Assembly: GCF_000721235.1 (NCBI RefSeq)
Contig: NZ_JOFH01000003.1
Location: 62,001-126,000, forward strand
DNA length: 64,000 nucleotides
Source: Streptomyces olivaceus
GTDB lineage: Bacteria; Actinomycetota; Actinomycetes; Streptomycetales; Streptomycetaceae
Reading direction: 5' to 3'
Part shown: positions 45,005 to 52,850 of the stretch, piece after piece
How positions within the stretch are numbered: the stretch's first letter is position 1
How the letters are laid out: the number at the start of each line of letters is the position of its first letter
Program-made: the position numbers and the translations under genes
The notes under the pieces: model-generated
Seen by the model: only the letters and a program-made list of their open reading frames with translations
Database searches by the model: none
Told to the model about the DNA's origin: nothing

Positions 45005-45457
45005 GTGGCCACTTTGCTGATCGTGCATCACACTCCGTCGCCGAACTGCCGGGCGATGCTGGAGTCCGTCGTGTCCGGAGCGTCCGCGCCCGAGATCGAG
45101 GGGGTGCGGGTGGTCCGGCGGGCGGCGCTGGCGGCCACGGCCGTCGACGTGCTGGAGGCCGACGGGTACCTGCTGGGCACCCCGGCCAACCTGGGCTACA
45201 TGTCGGGCGCCCTCAAGCACTTCTTCGACCAGGTCTACTACCCGTGCCTGGACGAGACGCGGGGCCGCCCCTTCGGGTACTACGTGCACGGGGGCAGCGA
45301 CACCACCGGTGCGGTGCGCGCCGTCGAGTCGGTCACGACGGGACTCGGCTGGCAGCGGGCGGCACCGGCGGTGAGCGTGGCCGGCGAACCCGGCAAGGCC
45401 GACCTGGAGGCCTGCTGGGAGCTGGGGGCCGCGCTCGCCGCCGGGCTGATGGAGTGA
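45005..45457 (+). CDS. Flavodoxin/NAD(P)H reductase-fold protein
   Basis: 150 residues. Begins LLIVHHTPSPNCRAMLESVV, an FMN phosphate-binding loop, with ADGYLLGTPANLGYMSGALKHFFD (as ADGYLLGTPANLG and YMSGALKHFFD) and YYVHGGSDTTGAVRAVES, typical of NADPH-dependent FMN reductases of the flavodoxin fold. GTG start; weak ribosome site. A redox partner role is likely, substrate unknown. Confidence 0.85.
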   Translation: MATLLIVHHTPSPNCRAMLESVVSGASAPEIEGVRVVRRAALAATAVDVLEADGYLLGTPANLGYMSGALKHFFDQVYYPCLDETRGRPFGYYVHGGSDTTGAVRAVESVTTGLGWQRAAPAVSVAGEPGKADLEACWELGAALAAGLME

Positions 45458-45489
45458 CGCTTCCCGGGGGCCGACCGTCCGAGGGCGCC

Positions 45490-46263
45490 TCAGTCCGGCA
45501 AGGTGCCCAGGAAGCGTACGTGCGGGCGGGCGGCGGGGCCGGTGCGGGTGACCTCGGCGTGGACCCGGTAGACCTCCGCGACCAGGCCCGCCGTCAGGAC
45601 CTCGGCCGGTTCACCGCGGGCGACGACACGTCCTTCGGAGAGCACCACCAGGTGGTCGCAGTACATCGCCGCGAGGTTGAGGTCGTGCAGGGCGACGACG
45701 CTGGTGACGGGGAGCGCGGCGACGAGCGCCAGCACGTCCAGCTGGTGCCTGAGGTCGAGGTGGTTGGTCGGCTCGTCCAGCAGGAGTTCGCGCGGCTGCT
45801 GGGCGAGGGCGCGGGCGATCTGGACCCGCTGGCGTTCGCCTCCGGACAGGGTGTGCCAGAGCCGGTCGGCCTGCGCGGTGAGGCGGGTGCGCCCCAGGGC
45901 GTCCGTGACCGCCTCCTCGTCGGCCGCCGACGCCGGTGTCCAGGGGCGGCGGTGCGGGATCCGGCCGAGCCGGACGACGTCCCGGACCGTGAGTTCCACC
46001 TGCGTGTCCGCCTGCTGCTCGACCACGGCCACGCGCCGGGCGACGTCGCGGCGGCCCACCCGGTCCAGCGGGCGGCCGTCGAGGGTGACGACGCCGGAGG
46101 CCGGGGCGAGCACACCGGCGAGCAGCCGCAGCAGAGTCGACTTGCCCGAGCCGTTGGGGCCGAGCAGGCCGGTCGTGGCTCCGGGTCCGGGGCTCAGGTC
46201 GACGCCGTCCAGGATCAGGCGTCCGCCGGCGGCGCGGGAGACCCGCTCGGCGTTCAGGGTCAC
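45490..46263 (-). CDS. btuD: BtuD-like ATPase of a cobalamin-type ABC importer
   Basis: 257 residues. Walker A GPNGSGKST near residue 36, Q-loop EQQ, signature LSGGERQRVQIARAL near 142, Walker B LLLDEPTNHLDL near 164, switch His in ALHDLNLAAMYCD. GTG start overlaps the permease stop. With the permease and binding protein it forms a complete importer; the cobalamin riboswitch upstream of the operon makes vitamin B12, or a cobalamin precursor, the likely cargo rather than a ferric siderophore. Confidence 0.88.
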   Translation of the reverse strand: MTLNAERVSRAAGGRLILDGVDLSPGPGATTGLLGPNGSGKSTLLRLLAGVLAPASGVVTLDGRPLDRVGRRDVARRVAVVEQQADTQVELTVRDVVRLGRIPHRRPWTPASAADEEAVTDALGRTRLTAQADRLWHTLSGGERQRVQIARALAQQPRELLLDEPTNHLDLRHQLDVLALVAALPVTSVVALHDLNLAAMYCDHLVVLSEGRVVARGEPAEVLTAGLVAEVYRVHAEVTRTGPAARPHVRFLGTLPD

Positions 46264-47342
46264 CGTGGCCTCCGGGTGCGGTACAGCACGAGGACGAAGG
46301 CGGGCACGCCGATCAACGAGGTCACCACGCCCACCGGGACCTCCTTGGGTTCGAGGACGGTGCGGGCCAGCGTGTCGACCCACACCAGGAACACGGCTCC
46401 GGCGAGAGCGCAGACCGGCAGGAGGCGAGCGTGTCCTGGGCCGGTGAGGGCCCGTACGGCGTGCGGCAGCACCAGGCCGACGAAGCCGATCGCGCCGGCC
46501 GAGGCGACCAGTACGGCGGTGAGCAGGGCGGTGACGCACAGCAGTACCAGCCGGGTGCGGACCACGTGGACGCCCAGCGTGGCCGCCGCGTCCTGGCCGA
46601 AGGCGAAGGCGTCCAGCGTCCTGGCGTGTCCGAGGCACACGGCCAGGGCGAGGACGAGGGCCGCCGCGCCGGTCCACACGTCGGGCCAGCCGGCGCCGCC
46701 GAGCGAGCCCAGCAGCCAGAACAGCACTCCGCGGGTGGTCTCGGCGTCGGCCGCGGTCAGCACCACGAAGGAGGTGAGCGAGGAGAACAGCTGCATCGCC
46801 GCCACGCCCGCGAGCACGACCCGGTCGGTGGTGCCGCCGAGGCTGTGGCTGAGCAGCATCACCAGCGCGAAGGAGCAGACCGCCCCGAGGAACGCGCCGC
46901 CGGACACGGACAGCGCGCCGCCGCCCACGCCGAGGACGACGACCAGCACCGCACCGGTCGAGGCGCCCGAGGAGACGCCCAGGACGAAGGGGTCGGCGAG
47001 CGGATTGCGCAGCAGCGACTGCAGGACGGCACCGCACACGGCGAGCCCCGCGCCGCACGCCGCGGCGAGGAGGGTGCGGGGCAGCCGCAGGTCCCAGACG
47101 ATGCCGTCGCGGAGCGGGGAGACGTCCCCGGCGGTGGTGCCGACGCCGAGGTGGGCGGCGATCACGGACCACACGTCGGCGACGTCGATGTCCGCCGGGC
47201 CGATGGTGACGGCGACGGCCACCGAGACGCACAGGGCGACGGTCCCGGCCGGCGCCCAGAGCCACAGGGGGCGGGCGCGCCGGGCCGCGGGTATGCCGGC
47301 GGGGGCCCGGTCCGCCGTCTTCGCCGCCCCGGCGGGGGTCAC
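46260..47342 (-). CDS. btuC: FecCD/BtuC-type ABC importer permease
   Basis: 360 residues with about ten helices and the family motifs LRLPRTLLAAACGAGLAVCGAVLQ (as LRLPRTLLAAACGAG and LAVCGAVLQ), NPLADPFVLGVSSGAS and GAIGFVGLVLPHAVR, the last forming the coupling helix to the ATPase. GTG start overlaps the binding-protein stop (GTGA). Forms a dimer in the plasma membrane. Confidence 0.9.
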   Translation of the reverse strand: MTPAGAAKTADRAPAGIPAARRARPLWLWAPAGTVALCVSVAVAVTIGPADIDVADVWSVIAAHLGVGTTAGDVSPLRDGIVWDLRLPRTLLAAACGAGLAVCGAVLQSLLRNPLADPFVLGVSSGASTGAVLVVVLGVGGGALSVSGGAFLGAVCSFALVMLLSHSLGGTTDRVVLAGVAAMQLFSSLTSFVVLTAADAETTRGVLFWLLGSLGGAGWPDVWTGAAALVLALAVCLGHARTLDAFAFGQDAAATLGVHVVRTRLVLLCVTALLTAVLVASAGAIGFVGLVLPHAVRALTGPGHARLLPVCALAGAVFLVWVDTLARTVLEPKEVPVGVVTSLIGVPAFVLVLYRTRRPR

Positions 47343-48436
47343 TTGGTGAGCCCGGACGCGCGCAGCGCGGACGCCACCTGCTCGATGCCCTCGACGGTAC
47401 GAATGGTGGGGTTCATGGCCTGGCCGCTGAGCAGCACGTACCGGTGCTCGCGGACGGCGGTCATGTTCCTGGTGACGGGGTCCGACTCCAGGAACTCGAT
47501 CTTCTTGGCCGCCGTCTCGGCCGTCTGCGACCTGCGGGTGAGGTCGCCGAGGACCAGGACGTCGGGGTCGCGGTCGGCGACGGTCTCCCAGCCGACCTGG
47601 GGCCATTCCTCATGGGTGTCGTCCATGGCGTTGCGCGCGCCGACGGCGCGGGTCATGACGCCGGGGGCGCCGCAGCAGCCCGCCAGGTAGGGCGAGGTGG
47701 AGTTGGCGAACCAGTACATGAGGCTCACGCCGGAGGCGTCGATGCCGGCCGTCGCCTCCTCCACCCTGGACTCCAGGTCGGCGACGAGTTTCTCGCCGCG
47801 CTCCTCGACGTCGAACACGCGGGCCAGGTCGCGGACTTCGCGGTAGACGGTGTCCATGGTGAGGGCCTTGTCCCGGACGCCGTCGCCGTCGCCGCTGTTG
47901 TCCTTGCCGGCGCAGTCGGACGGGGACAGGTAGGCCGGTACGCCGAGTTCGGCGAAACGCTCGGGGGTGGCCACGCCGCCGGTGCCCAGCGTGGAGGCGA
48001 AGGAGGCTGCGACGAAGTCGGGTTCGGCGTCCAGGACCGCCTCGAAGGACGGCATGTCGTCGGCGAGCCGGGGCACACCCGCGTTGGCCTTCTCCAGTCC
48101 CTTCATGACCGGGTCGGTCCAGGTGGCGGTGCCCGCCATGCGGTCGGCCAGGCCCAGCGAGAGCAGGATCTCGGTGGTCCCCTGGTTGAGGGAGACCGCC
48201 CGCTCGGGAGGGGCGGTGACCTCGACCTCCCGTCCGCAGTCGCGGACGGTGCGCGGGTAGCCGGCCGCCCCGCCCGCCGGGGCGGAGTCGTCGGCAGGCG
48301 GCCCCGAGCCGCAGCCGGCGGCCAGCAGGGCGCAGGCGAGGAGCAACACGGGACCGCGCGGGACACGGTGGGACAGGGGGAAGGCACGGCGGAAGGACGG
48401 GGGCCGGCGGAGGCCGACGGGGGGCGCTGCGGGCAA
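47339..48436 (-). CDS. btuF: BtuF-like substrate-binding lipoprotein
   Basis: 365 residues. Signal peptide with lipobox LLAAGC at Cys42; the mature protein has helical-backbone binding-protein features (RAVSLNQGTTEILLSLGLADRM at the first lobe, EAVLDAEPDFVAAS). TTG is used as start at 48436 because AGAGGA lies 8 bases upstream and the signal peptide otherwise lacks its basic part; shorter GTG starts would truncate it. A riboswitch lies directly upstream. Outer face of the membrane. Confidence 0.82.
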   Translation of the reverse strand: MPAAPPVGLRRPPSFRRAFPLSHRVPRGPVLLLACALLAAGCGSGPPADDSAPAGGAAGYPRTVRDCGREVEVTAPPERAVSLNQGTTEILLSLGLADRMAGTATWTDPVMKGLEKANAGVPRLADDMPSFEAVLDAEPDFVAASFASTLGTGGVATPERFAELGVPAYLSPSDCAGKDNSGDGDGVRDKALTMDTVYREVRDLARVFDVEERGEKLVADLESRVEEATAGIDASGVSLMYWFANSTSPYLAGCCGAPGVMTRAVGARNAMDDTHEEWPQVGWETVADRDPDVLVLGDLTRRSQTAETAAKKIEFLESDPVTRNMTAVREHRYVLLSGQAMNPTIRTVEGIEQVASALRASGLTK

Positions 48437-48509
48437 GAGCGGTCCTCTGGCGTCGAGGGCTCATGCGCGAAGCCCGTTCGTACGATGCGGCCCGCGCCGC
48501 ACGCGGCAC

Positions 48510-48690
48510 GGGTGCCAGCAGGTCTTCGGACTCGGGTTCGACCGGACGGAACGCCTTCCCGGACGGCGTGCGCCGTCCAGTGGCCGTGTTCCGCCCGTCA
48601 CCCTCACCGCTGCGCGTCAGCTCCGGATTCGCACCGGATTCCCTGACCCACCAGGTGGGTTCGACTGGCTTCCGCAAGCTACCACAGGGG
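48510..48690 (-). ncRNA. Cobalamin riboswitch
   Basis: Reading the minus strand from about 48690: an opening paired segment, then the B12-box-like GGGAATCCGGTGCGAATCC (around 48620-48643), GAGCTGACGCGCAGCGGTGA, GCCACTGGACGG, and near the 3' end GAAGACCTGC before the importer start. Order and wording match cobalamin (AdoCbl) riboswitches. It ends about 75 bases before btuF and should turn the operon down when cobalamin is plentiful. Confidence 0.88.
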
Positions 48691-48699
48691 CCCCGGGCC

Positions 48700-48735
48700 G
48701 CCGGGGGCGGGCGACCGCCCTGCCCGTCCCCCGGC
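48700..48735 (-). terminator. Hairpin after the fasciclin gene
   Basis: GCCGGGGGCGGGC (48700-48712) pairs with GCCCGTCCCCCGGC (48722-48735) with one bulged base. It lies 22 bases past the fasciclin stop and just upstream of the riboswitch on the same strand. Confidence 0.7.
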
Positions 48736-48756
48736 GCCGACGCGCCCGCCCGCGCG

Positions 48757-49422
48757 TCAGCTCTTCGGCATGAGGACGCTGTCGATGATGTAGACGTTGG
48801 CGTTGGCGGTCTTGACGTTGCCGCAGACGACGTTGGCCGAGTCGTTCACCTTGTAGGACTCTGCCGAGCCCGAGGTGGTCAGCTTGGACTTCTGCAGCGT
48901 GTCGAAGGAGCCCTTCTCCAGGTCCTTGGGCGCGAGCTTCTGGCCCACGACGTGGTAGGTCAGGATGTCGGTGAGCATCGCCTTGTCGTTCAGGACCTTG
49001 TCCAGGTCGGCCTTCGGGATCTTCGCGAAGGCGTCGTTGGTCGGCGCGAACACCGTGATGTTCTCGGCGTTGTTGAGCGTGTCGACCAGGCCGGCCTTCT
49101 TCACCGCGGACACCAGCGTGGACAGGGCCGGGTTGTTCGAGGCGGCGGTGGCGACCGGGTCCTTGGCCATGCCGTCGAACGAACCGGCGCCCTCCTTCGG
49201 CACCGTGGAGCAGGCCGGACCGAACGGCTCGTCGCTGTCGCTGCCGGACATGCCGCCGGCGGTGTCCTCCGACTGGTCGTCGCCGGCCGCGGGGGCCGAC
49301 GTCTCGGCCTGGGCGGAGTCCGAGGAGCCGCTGTCGCCGTCGTCGGAACAGGCGGCCAGCGACAGGGGCAGGACGGCGGCTGCGACGACGGCTACGGCGG
49401 AACGACGAATGCGGGCGTTCAT
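48757..49422 (-). CDS. Fasciclin (FAS1)-domain lipoprotein, MPT70/MPT83-like
   Basis: 221 residues. Lipobox LSLAAC (Cys near 25), a Ser/Asp/Glu-rich spacer to about 65, then one FAS1 domain (SFDGMAKDPVATAASNNPAL, ENITVFAPTNDAFAKIP, LTYHVVGQKLAPKDL, NANVYIIDSVLMP). MPT70 and MPT83 are SigK targets in tuberculosis mycobacteria. A copy of the SigK-type promoter motif lies upstream, supporting the same link here. GGGAGA ribosome site. Likely surface-anchored; function unknown. Confidence 0.88.
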   Translation of the reverse strand: MNARIRRSAVAVVAAAVLPLSLAACSDDGDSGSSDSAQAETSAPAAGDDQSEDTAGGMSGSDSDEPFGPACSTVPKEGAGSFDGMAKDPVATAASNNPALSTLVSAVKKAGLVDTLNNAENITVFAPTNDAFAKIPKADLDKVLNDKAMLTDILTYHVVGQKLAPKDLEKGSFDTLQKSKLTTSGSAESYKVNDSANVVCGNVKTANANVYIIDSVLMPKS

Positions 49423-49604
49423 GGAGAATCTCCCTGATAACGGGCAGCACGAAGGCTGCGTGGGTGCGGAGTTGTGGTGCAAGGCTTGGCTGGTGTGCGG
49501 CGGTCCGCCGAGTACGCGGTGCCGTGGTGCGGCGGCCGGCCGACCCGGATCGGGGTCAGCCGCCCGTTCGCCGGCGGCGCGGTCTCGGTTCTCTGCTCAC
49601 ATCG

Positions 49605-49635
49605 GGAATCCGGAGCAGGCCGGGTTCCGGATTGG
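49605..49635 (-). promoter_or_regulatory. SigK-type promoter motif upstream of the fasciclin gene
   Basis: Minus strand: CCAATCC (49635-49629), 17 bases, GGATTCC (49611-49605). One base differs from the motif before sigK and the lipid operon. The start codon is 182 bases downstream, so the mRNA would have a long leader. Confidence 0.6.
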
Positions 49636-49697
49636 CCGATCACCCGATCCAGTGATGAAATTTCTCCAGAAACCCTTTGACCTGCGCTTTTCCAACG

Positions 49698-49724
49698 CGG
49701 TTTCCGAGAGATCGAGGGAAACCG
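49698..49724 (-). terminator. Hairpin downstream of the M56 peptidase gene
   Basis: CGGTTTCC (49698-49705) and GGAAACCG (49717-49724) form a perfect 8-bp stem with an 11-base loop, 37 bases past the stop. No T-run, so moderate support. Confidence 0.5.
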
Positions 49725-49761
49725 GAAGGGGAAACGGAGTCGAGGAGGCCCGGAAGGGGAC

Positions 49762-50694
49762 TCAGAGGGGCGTCGCGGTCCGGAGGATGAGGAACATCGT
49801 GACCGCGGCGTTCGCGGACGACATCGCCGACATGGCCGTACCGGCGGCCGCGCCCCACGCGGCGAGGCCCACCGAGGTGAAGACCGGCGGCCAGGTGCGG
49901 ACCGCGGGAGCGGGTCCGAGCAGGGCCGCCACCCGCCGCGGCACCGGGCCGGGGGCCGCCAGACCGGCGAGGGTGGCGACCGGAGTGCCCCGGGAGACGA
50001 GGGCTGCCTTGCCGATCGCGGTGGCCACCGTGCGCCGGTCGCCGATCGCCCGCGCCGCCGTCTCGTCCGCCCACCGCTCCGCCGTGTAGGCGACGGCGGT
50101 CCGCAGCGGGCGCAGGAACGGATTGGCCAGCGCGGCGAGCCGGACGGCCAGCAGGAAGCGGTGGTGCCGGTCGGCGAGGTGGGCACGCTCATGGGCGAAC
50201 AGCGCGCGCCGTTCGGCCGGTTCCAGGCAGTCGAGCAGCGCCGTGGTCACCACCACCCGGTCGCGGCGCCCGCCGGGCAGCGCGTACGCGTACGGCACGT
50301 CGTCCGGCAGCACGGCGACCGCGGATCCCGGCAGCCCGGCCAGGGCCTGGTGGGCCCGGCGGCGTACCCGGCCGTGGTGCCACAGGGCCCGCGCCGAGGC
50401 CGCGACCACCGCGCACAGGGCGGGGATGGCGGCCTTGCCGGCGACCTCGTCGTAGGGCACCGCCGCCCGTACCTCCGGGTCCGACCAGCCGTCGGGCAGG
50501 GGGTTGCCCGGGAGCTGCGCGGTGCCGACCACCATGAGCAGGGCCAGGCAGAGCGTGCTGCACACGGCCATCACTGCGGCGACGGCGGTGAGCAGTCGGG
50601 TCGCCGTCCGCGGGTGCAGGTGCTGCTCGGCCAGCCGGGCGATGGGCCACGCCGTGAGCGGCAGGACCAGCGGCAGGAAGACGAAGACCCCCAT
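49762..50694 (-). CDS. M56-family (BlaR1/MecR1-like) membrane metallopeptidase
   Basis: 310 residues. Four or so helices: two at the N-terminus (about 3-60), one near 90 and one near 285. The zinc protease motif HERAH (near 167) with RWADETAARAIGD downstream supplies the third ligand. No penicillin-sensor domain follows, so it is the short BlaR1-like protease. It lies 6 bases after a BlaI-type repressor gene, the standard pair in which the protease cleaves the repressor. Confidence 0.88.
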   Translation of the reverse strand: MGVFVFLPLVLPLTAWPIARLAEQHLHPRTATRLLTAVAAVMAVCSTLCLALLMVVGTAQLPGNPLPDGWSDPEVRAAVPYDEVAGKAAIPALCAVVAASARALWHHGRVRRRAHQALAGLPGSAVAVLPDDVPYAYALPGGRRDRVVVTTALLDCLEPAERRALFAHERAHLADRHHRFLLAVRLAALANPFLRPLRTAVAYTAERWADETAARAIGDRRTVATAIGKAALVSRGTPVATLAGLAAPGPVPRRVAALLGPAPAVRTWPPVFTSVGLAAWGAAAGTAMSAMSSANAAVTMFLILRTATPL

Positions 50695-50700
50695 GCGGCG

Positions 50701-51087
50701 TCAGCCGTCCTCCGCGGCGCGGGCGTGCCCGAGGAGCGCGCGCAGCAGCCGCTCGTCGTCCGGGTCGAGGCCGGTGACGAAGCTGGCCAGCACCGCCTCG
50801 CGGTCGCTCTCGGCGTCCAGGACCTTGCGCATCTTCCGCGCGGCGAGACCCGCGTGGTCCGAGGCGGGGGTCCAGGCGAAGGACCGGCCCGCCCGCTTCC
50901 GGCCGACCGCGCCCTTCTCCAGGAGCCGGGTCAGGATCGTGATCACCGTGGTGTAGGCGAGGTCGCCGCCGAGGTGCTCCTGCACCCAGCCGGCCGTCAC
51001 GGGGCCGTCCGCCTCGCTCAACGCCGACAGCACCAGGGCCTCCAGCTCACCCTGACCCCGCCGCCGCGGACGCCGGTGATCCGTCAC
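50701..51087 (-). CDS. BlaI/MecI-family repressor
   Basis: 128 residues. Winged helix: ELEALVLSALSEADGPVTAGWVQ (as ELEALVLSALSEADG and PVTAGWVQ), LAYTTVITILTRLLEKGAV, KRAGRSFAWTP. C-terminal dimerisation helices contain the cleavage region used by M56 proteases. GTG start behind GAGGAGGCGGGCC. A CTACA-N4-TGTAG palindrome, the usual BlaI box, lies 85 bases upstream. Confidence 0.9.
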   Translation of the reverse strand: MTDHRRPRRRGQGELEALVLSALSEADGPVTAGWVQEHLGGDLAYTTVITILTRLLEKGAVGRKRAGRSFAWTPASDHAGLAARKMRKVLDAESDREAVLASFVTGLDPDDERLLRALLGHARAAEDG

Positions 51088-51171
51088 GGCCCGCCTCCTC
51101 ACTGCCGCTGTGCGCCTTCCGGAGCGACATCGTATAGAAGGCGGACCGGAAGGCGGCCGGCGGGCGAACTT

Positions 51172-51185
51172 CTACAGTGTTGTAG
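51172..51185. promoter_or_regulatory. BlaI-type operator
   Basis: CTACA-GTGT-TGTAG, a perfect inverted repeat of the TACA/TGTA type bound by BlaI/MecI repressors, in the divergent region between the repressor gene and terD. Confidence 0.7.
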
Positions 51186-51293
51186 ATTGTCGAGCAGGGC
51201 GCACGGACGCGCCCGGCGGTCGTGATCGGCGGGACGTGCGCAACGGAACGTGATCAGCAGCCGTGACAGGCGAACACGACGAAGGAGAACGCA

Positions 51294-51869
51294 GTGGGAG
51301 TTTCCCTGGCCAAGGGCGGCAACGTCTCGCTCAGCAAGGAGGCGCCCGGCCTGACCGCCGTGCTGGTCGGTCTGGGCTGGGACGTGCGCACCACGACCGG
51401 CACCGACTACGACCTGGACGCCTCGGCCCTGCTCCTCGACACCTCGGGCAAGGTGCTCTCGGACCGGCACTTCGTCTTCTACAACAATCTCACCAGCCCG
51501 GACGGGTCGGTCGAGCACACCGGCGACAACCTCACGGGTGAGGGCGAGGGCGACGACGAGGCGGTCAAGGTGAACCTCGCCGCCGTCCCCGCCGAGATCG
51601 ACCGGATCGTCTTCCCGGTCTCCATCCACGACGCGGAGAACCGCGGCCAGAGCTTCGGCCAGGTACGCAACGCGTTCATCCGCGTCGTCAACCAGGCGAA
51701 CGACCAGGAGCTCGCCCGCTACGACCTGTCCGAGGACGCCTCGACCGAGACCGCGATGGTCTTCGGCGAGCTGTACCGGCACGGCGCCGAGTGGAAGTTC
51801 CGGGCGGTCGGACAGGGCTACGCCTCGGGCCTCGCGGGGATCGCCGCGGACTTCGGCGTCAACGTCTGA
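51294..51869 (+). CDS. terD: TerD-family stress/tellurium-resistance protein
   Basis: 191 residues. Typical start [14 protein letters not shown], calcium-binding-type acidic motif [13 protein letters not shown], then [28 protein letters not shown] (as [12 protein letters not shown] and [15 protein letters not shown]) and RNAFIRVVN. TerD proteins are calcium-binding cytoplasmic or membrane-associated stress proteins. GTG start with AAGGAGAACGC. It shares its upstream region with the BlaI operator. Confidence 0.92.
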   Translation: MGVSLAKGGNVSLSKEAPGLTAVLVGLGWDVRTTTGTDYDLDASALLLDTSGKVLSDRHFVFYNNLTSPDGSVEHTGDNLTGEGEGDDEAVKVNLAAVPAEIDRIVFPVSIHDAENRGQSFGQVRNAFIRVVNQANDQELARYDLSEDASTETAMVFGELYRHGAEWKFRAVGQGYASGLAGIAADFGVNV

Positions 51870-51885
51870 CCCCGCCGCCGACCGG

Positions 51886-51916
51886 GCCCCGCCGGACGCG
51901 GTGCGTCCGGCGGGGC
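51886..51916. terminator. Bidirectional terminator between terD and the LPMO gene
   Basis: GCCCCGCCGGACGC (51886-51899) pairs perfectly with GCGTCCGGCGGGGC (51903-51916), 3-base loop. Confidence 0.85.
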
Positions 51917-51940
51917 TGTGGGGGGACGGGGTGGCGCGGG

Positions 51941-52648
51941 TCAGCCGAAGTCGACGTCGCTGCACAGGAAGTACGTCTGGTCCATGTGCGACGCCTGCCA
52001 GATCGTGTAGACCACGTGCCGGCCACTCAGGCCCGAGGTGCTCACCGGGATCTCGTAGTTCTGACTGGGCGCGTAGCTTTCCGTACGTGCGACCTGCTGG
52101 AGGTCGCCCCAGGTCAGCGCCTGCGTGGCCGGATCGAAGCCCTGCCGGGTGACGTAGACCAGGAAGTAGTCGGCGCCGTGGCTGGCCTGGTCGTACAGCT
52201 TGACCGTGAAGTCGTCGGTGATGTCGCTGGTCTGCCACGCGCCGACGGTGTCCAGGGCGTTGTAGCGCCCGCTCTCGGCCCGGCCGCCGCTGCACAGCTG
52301 CCCGTCGGGCACGACCGCCTGGAAGTCACCGGCGGAGCCGTTGCGGTAGAGGCCGTTCCAGTTCCACATGGCGTTGGGGTCGGCCTGCCAGGCCTGCCAG
52401 CACATGGGGTCCTCGTCGGCCATCGCGGGGTTCTGGAAGTCGTCTCCCCAGCGGTCCCAGCACCCGTAGTTCCGGGAGGCGGGGTCGACGACCGAGCCGT
52501 GGGCGAAGGCGGTACCGCTCCACGGGACCAGGGCGAGCAGGACCGCGGTCAGAGCGCTGAGGACCAGGGTCGTGGCGCGCCGGACGGCCGGTGCGTGTCC
52601 GCGGGTGCGGGCGGGCCCGACCATACTGCCGTGATCATGACAACTCAT
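51941..52648 (-). CDS. AA10 lytic polysaccharide monooxygenase (chitin/cellulose-binding)
   Basis: 235 residues. A signal peptide ends AFA before His50, so the mature enzyme begins HGSVVDPASRNYGCW with the copper-ligating His1; the second copper His is His157 (SHGADYFLVYVT), and TYFLCSDVDFG closes the domain. No carbohydrate-binding module. It oxidatively cleaves crystalline chitin or cellulose outside the cell. GGAAGAAGG ribosome site. The CebR box 63 bases upstream points to cellulose. Confidence 0.92.
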   Translation of the reverse strand: MSCHDHGSMVGPARTRGHAPAVRRATTLVLSALTAVLLALVPWSGTAFAHGSVVDPASRNYGCWDRWGDDFQNPAMADEDPMCWQAWQADPNAMWNWNGLYRNGSAGDFQAVVPDGQLCSGGRAESGRYNALDTVGAWQTSDITDDFTVKLYDQASHGADYFLVYVTRQGFDPATQALTWGDLQQVARTESYAPSQNYEIPVSTSGLSGRHVVYTIWQASHMDQTYFLCSDVDFG

Positions 52649-52710
52649 GGTGCCTTCTTCCGGGTGGGGGGACGTCGGCGGAGTTCGACGGCCGGGAGCG
52701 CGACACACGA

Positions 52711-52724
52711 TGGGAGCGCTCCCA
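52711..52724. promoter_or_regulatory. CebR box upstream of the LPMO gene
   Basis: TGGGAGCGCTCCCA, the exact 14-bp palindrome bound by the cellulose-utilisation repressor CebR of Streptomyces; cello-oligosaccharides release it. Confidence 0.88.
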
Positions 52725-52803
52725 AACGCCTTCGGAGAACAGGCTGCGCCCGGGTTCACGGATTGGCAACATTCCGAATAAGCCAGTTCCCGCGGCGGGC
52801 AAA

Positions 52804-52837
52804 GCGGGTGGACGGGAGGGGCCTCCCGTCCACCCGC
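52804..52837. terminator. Terminator after the DUF1996 gene
   Basis: Perfect 15-bp stem (52804-52818 with 52823-52837), 4-base loop, 13 bases past the stop on the minus strand. Confidence 0.85.
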
Positions 52838-52850
52838 CGTCATGCCGGTG

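Noticed and set aside
45490..46263. Ferric siderophore importer
   Set aside because: The ATPase and permease families fit both, but the cobalamin riboswitch upstream favours B12.
52736..52766. Fourth SigK-type promoter upstream of the LPMO
   Set aside because: CCAATCC is present on the minus strand at 52766-52760, but the expected -10 position reads CTGTTCT.
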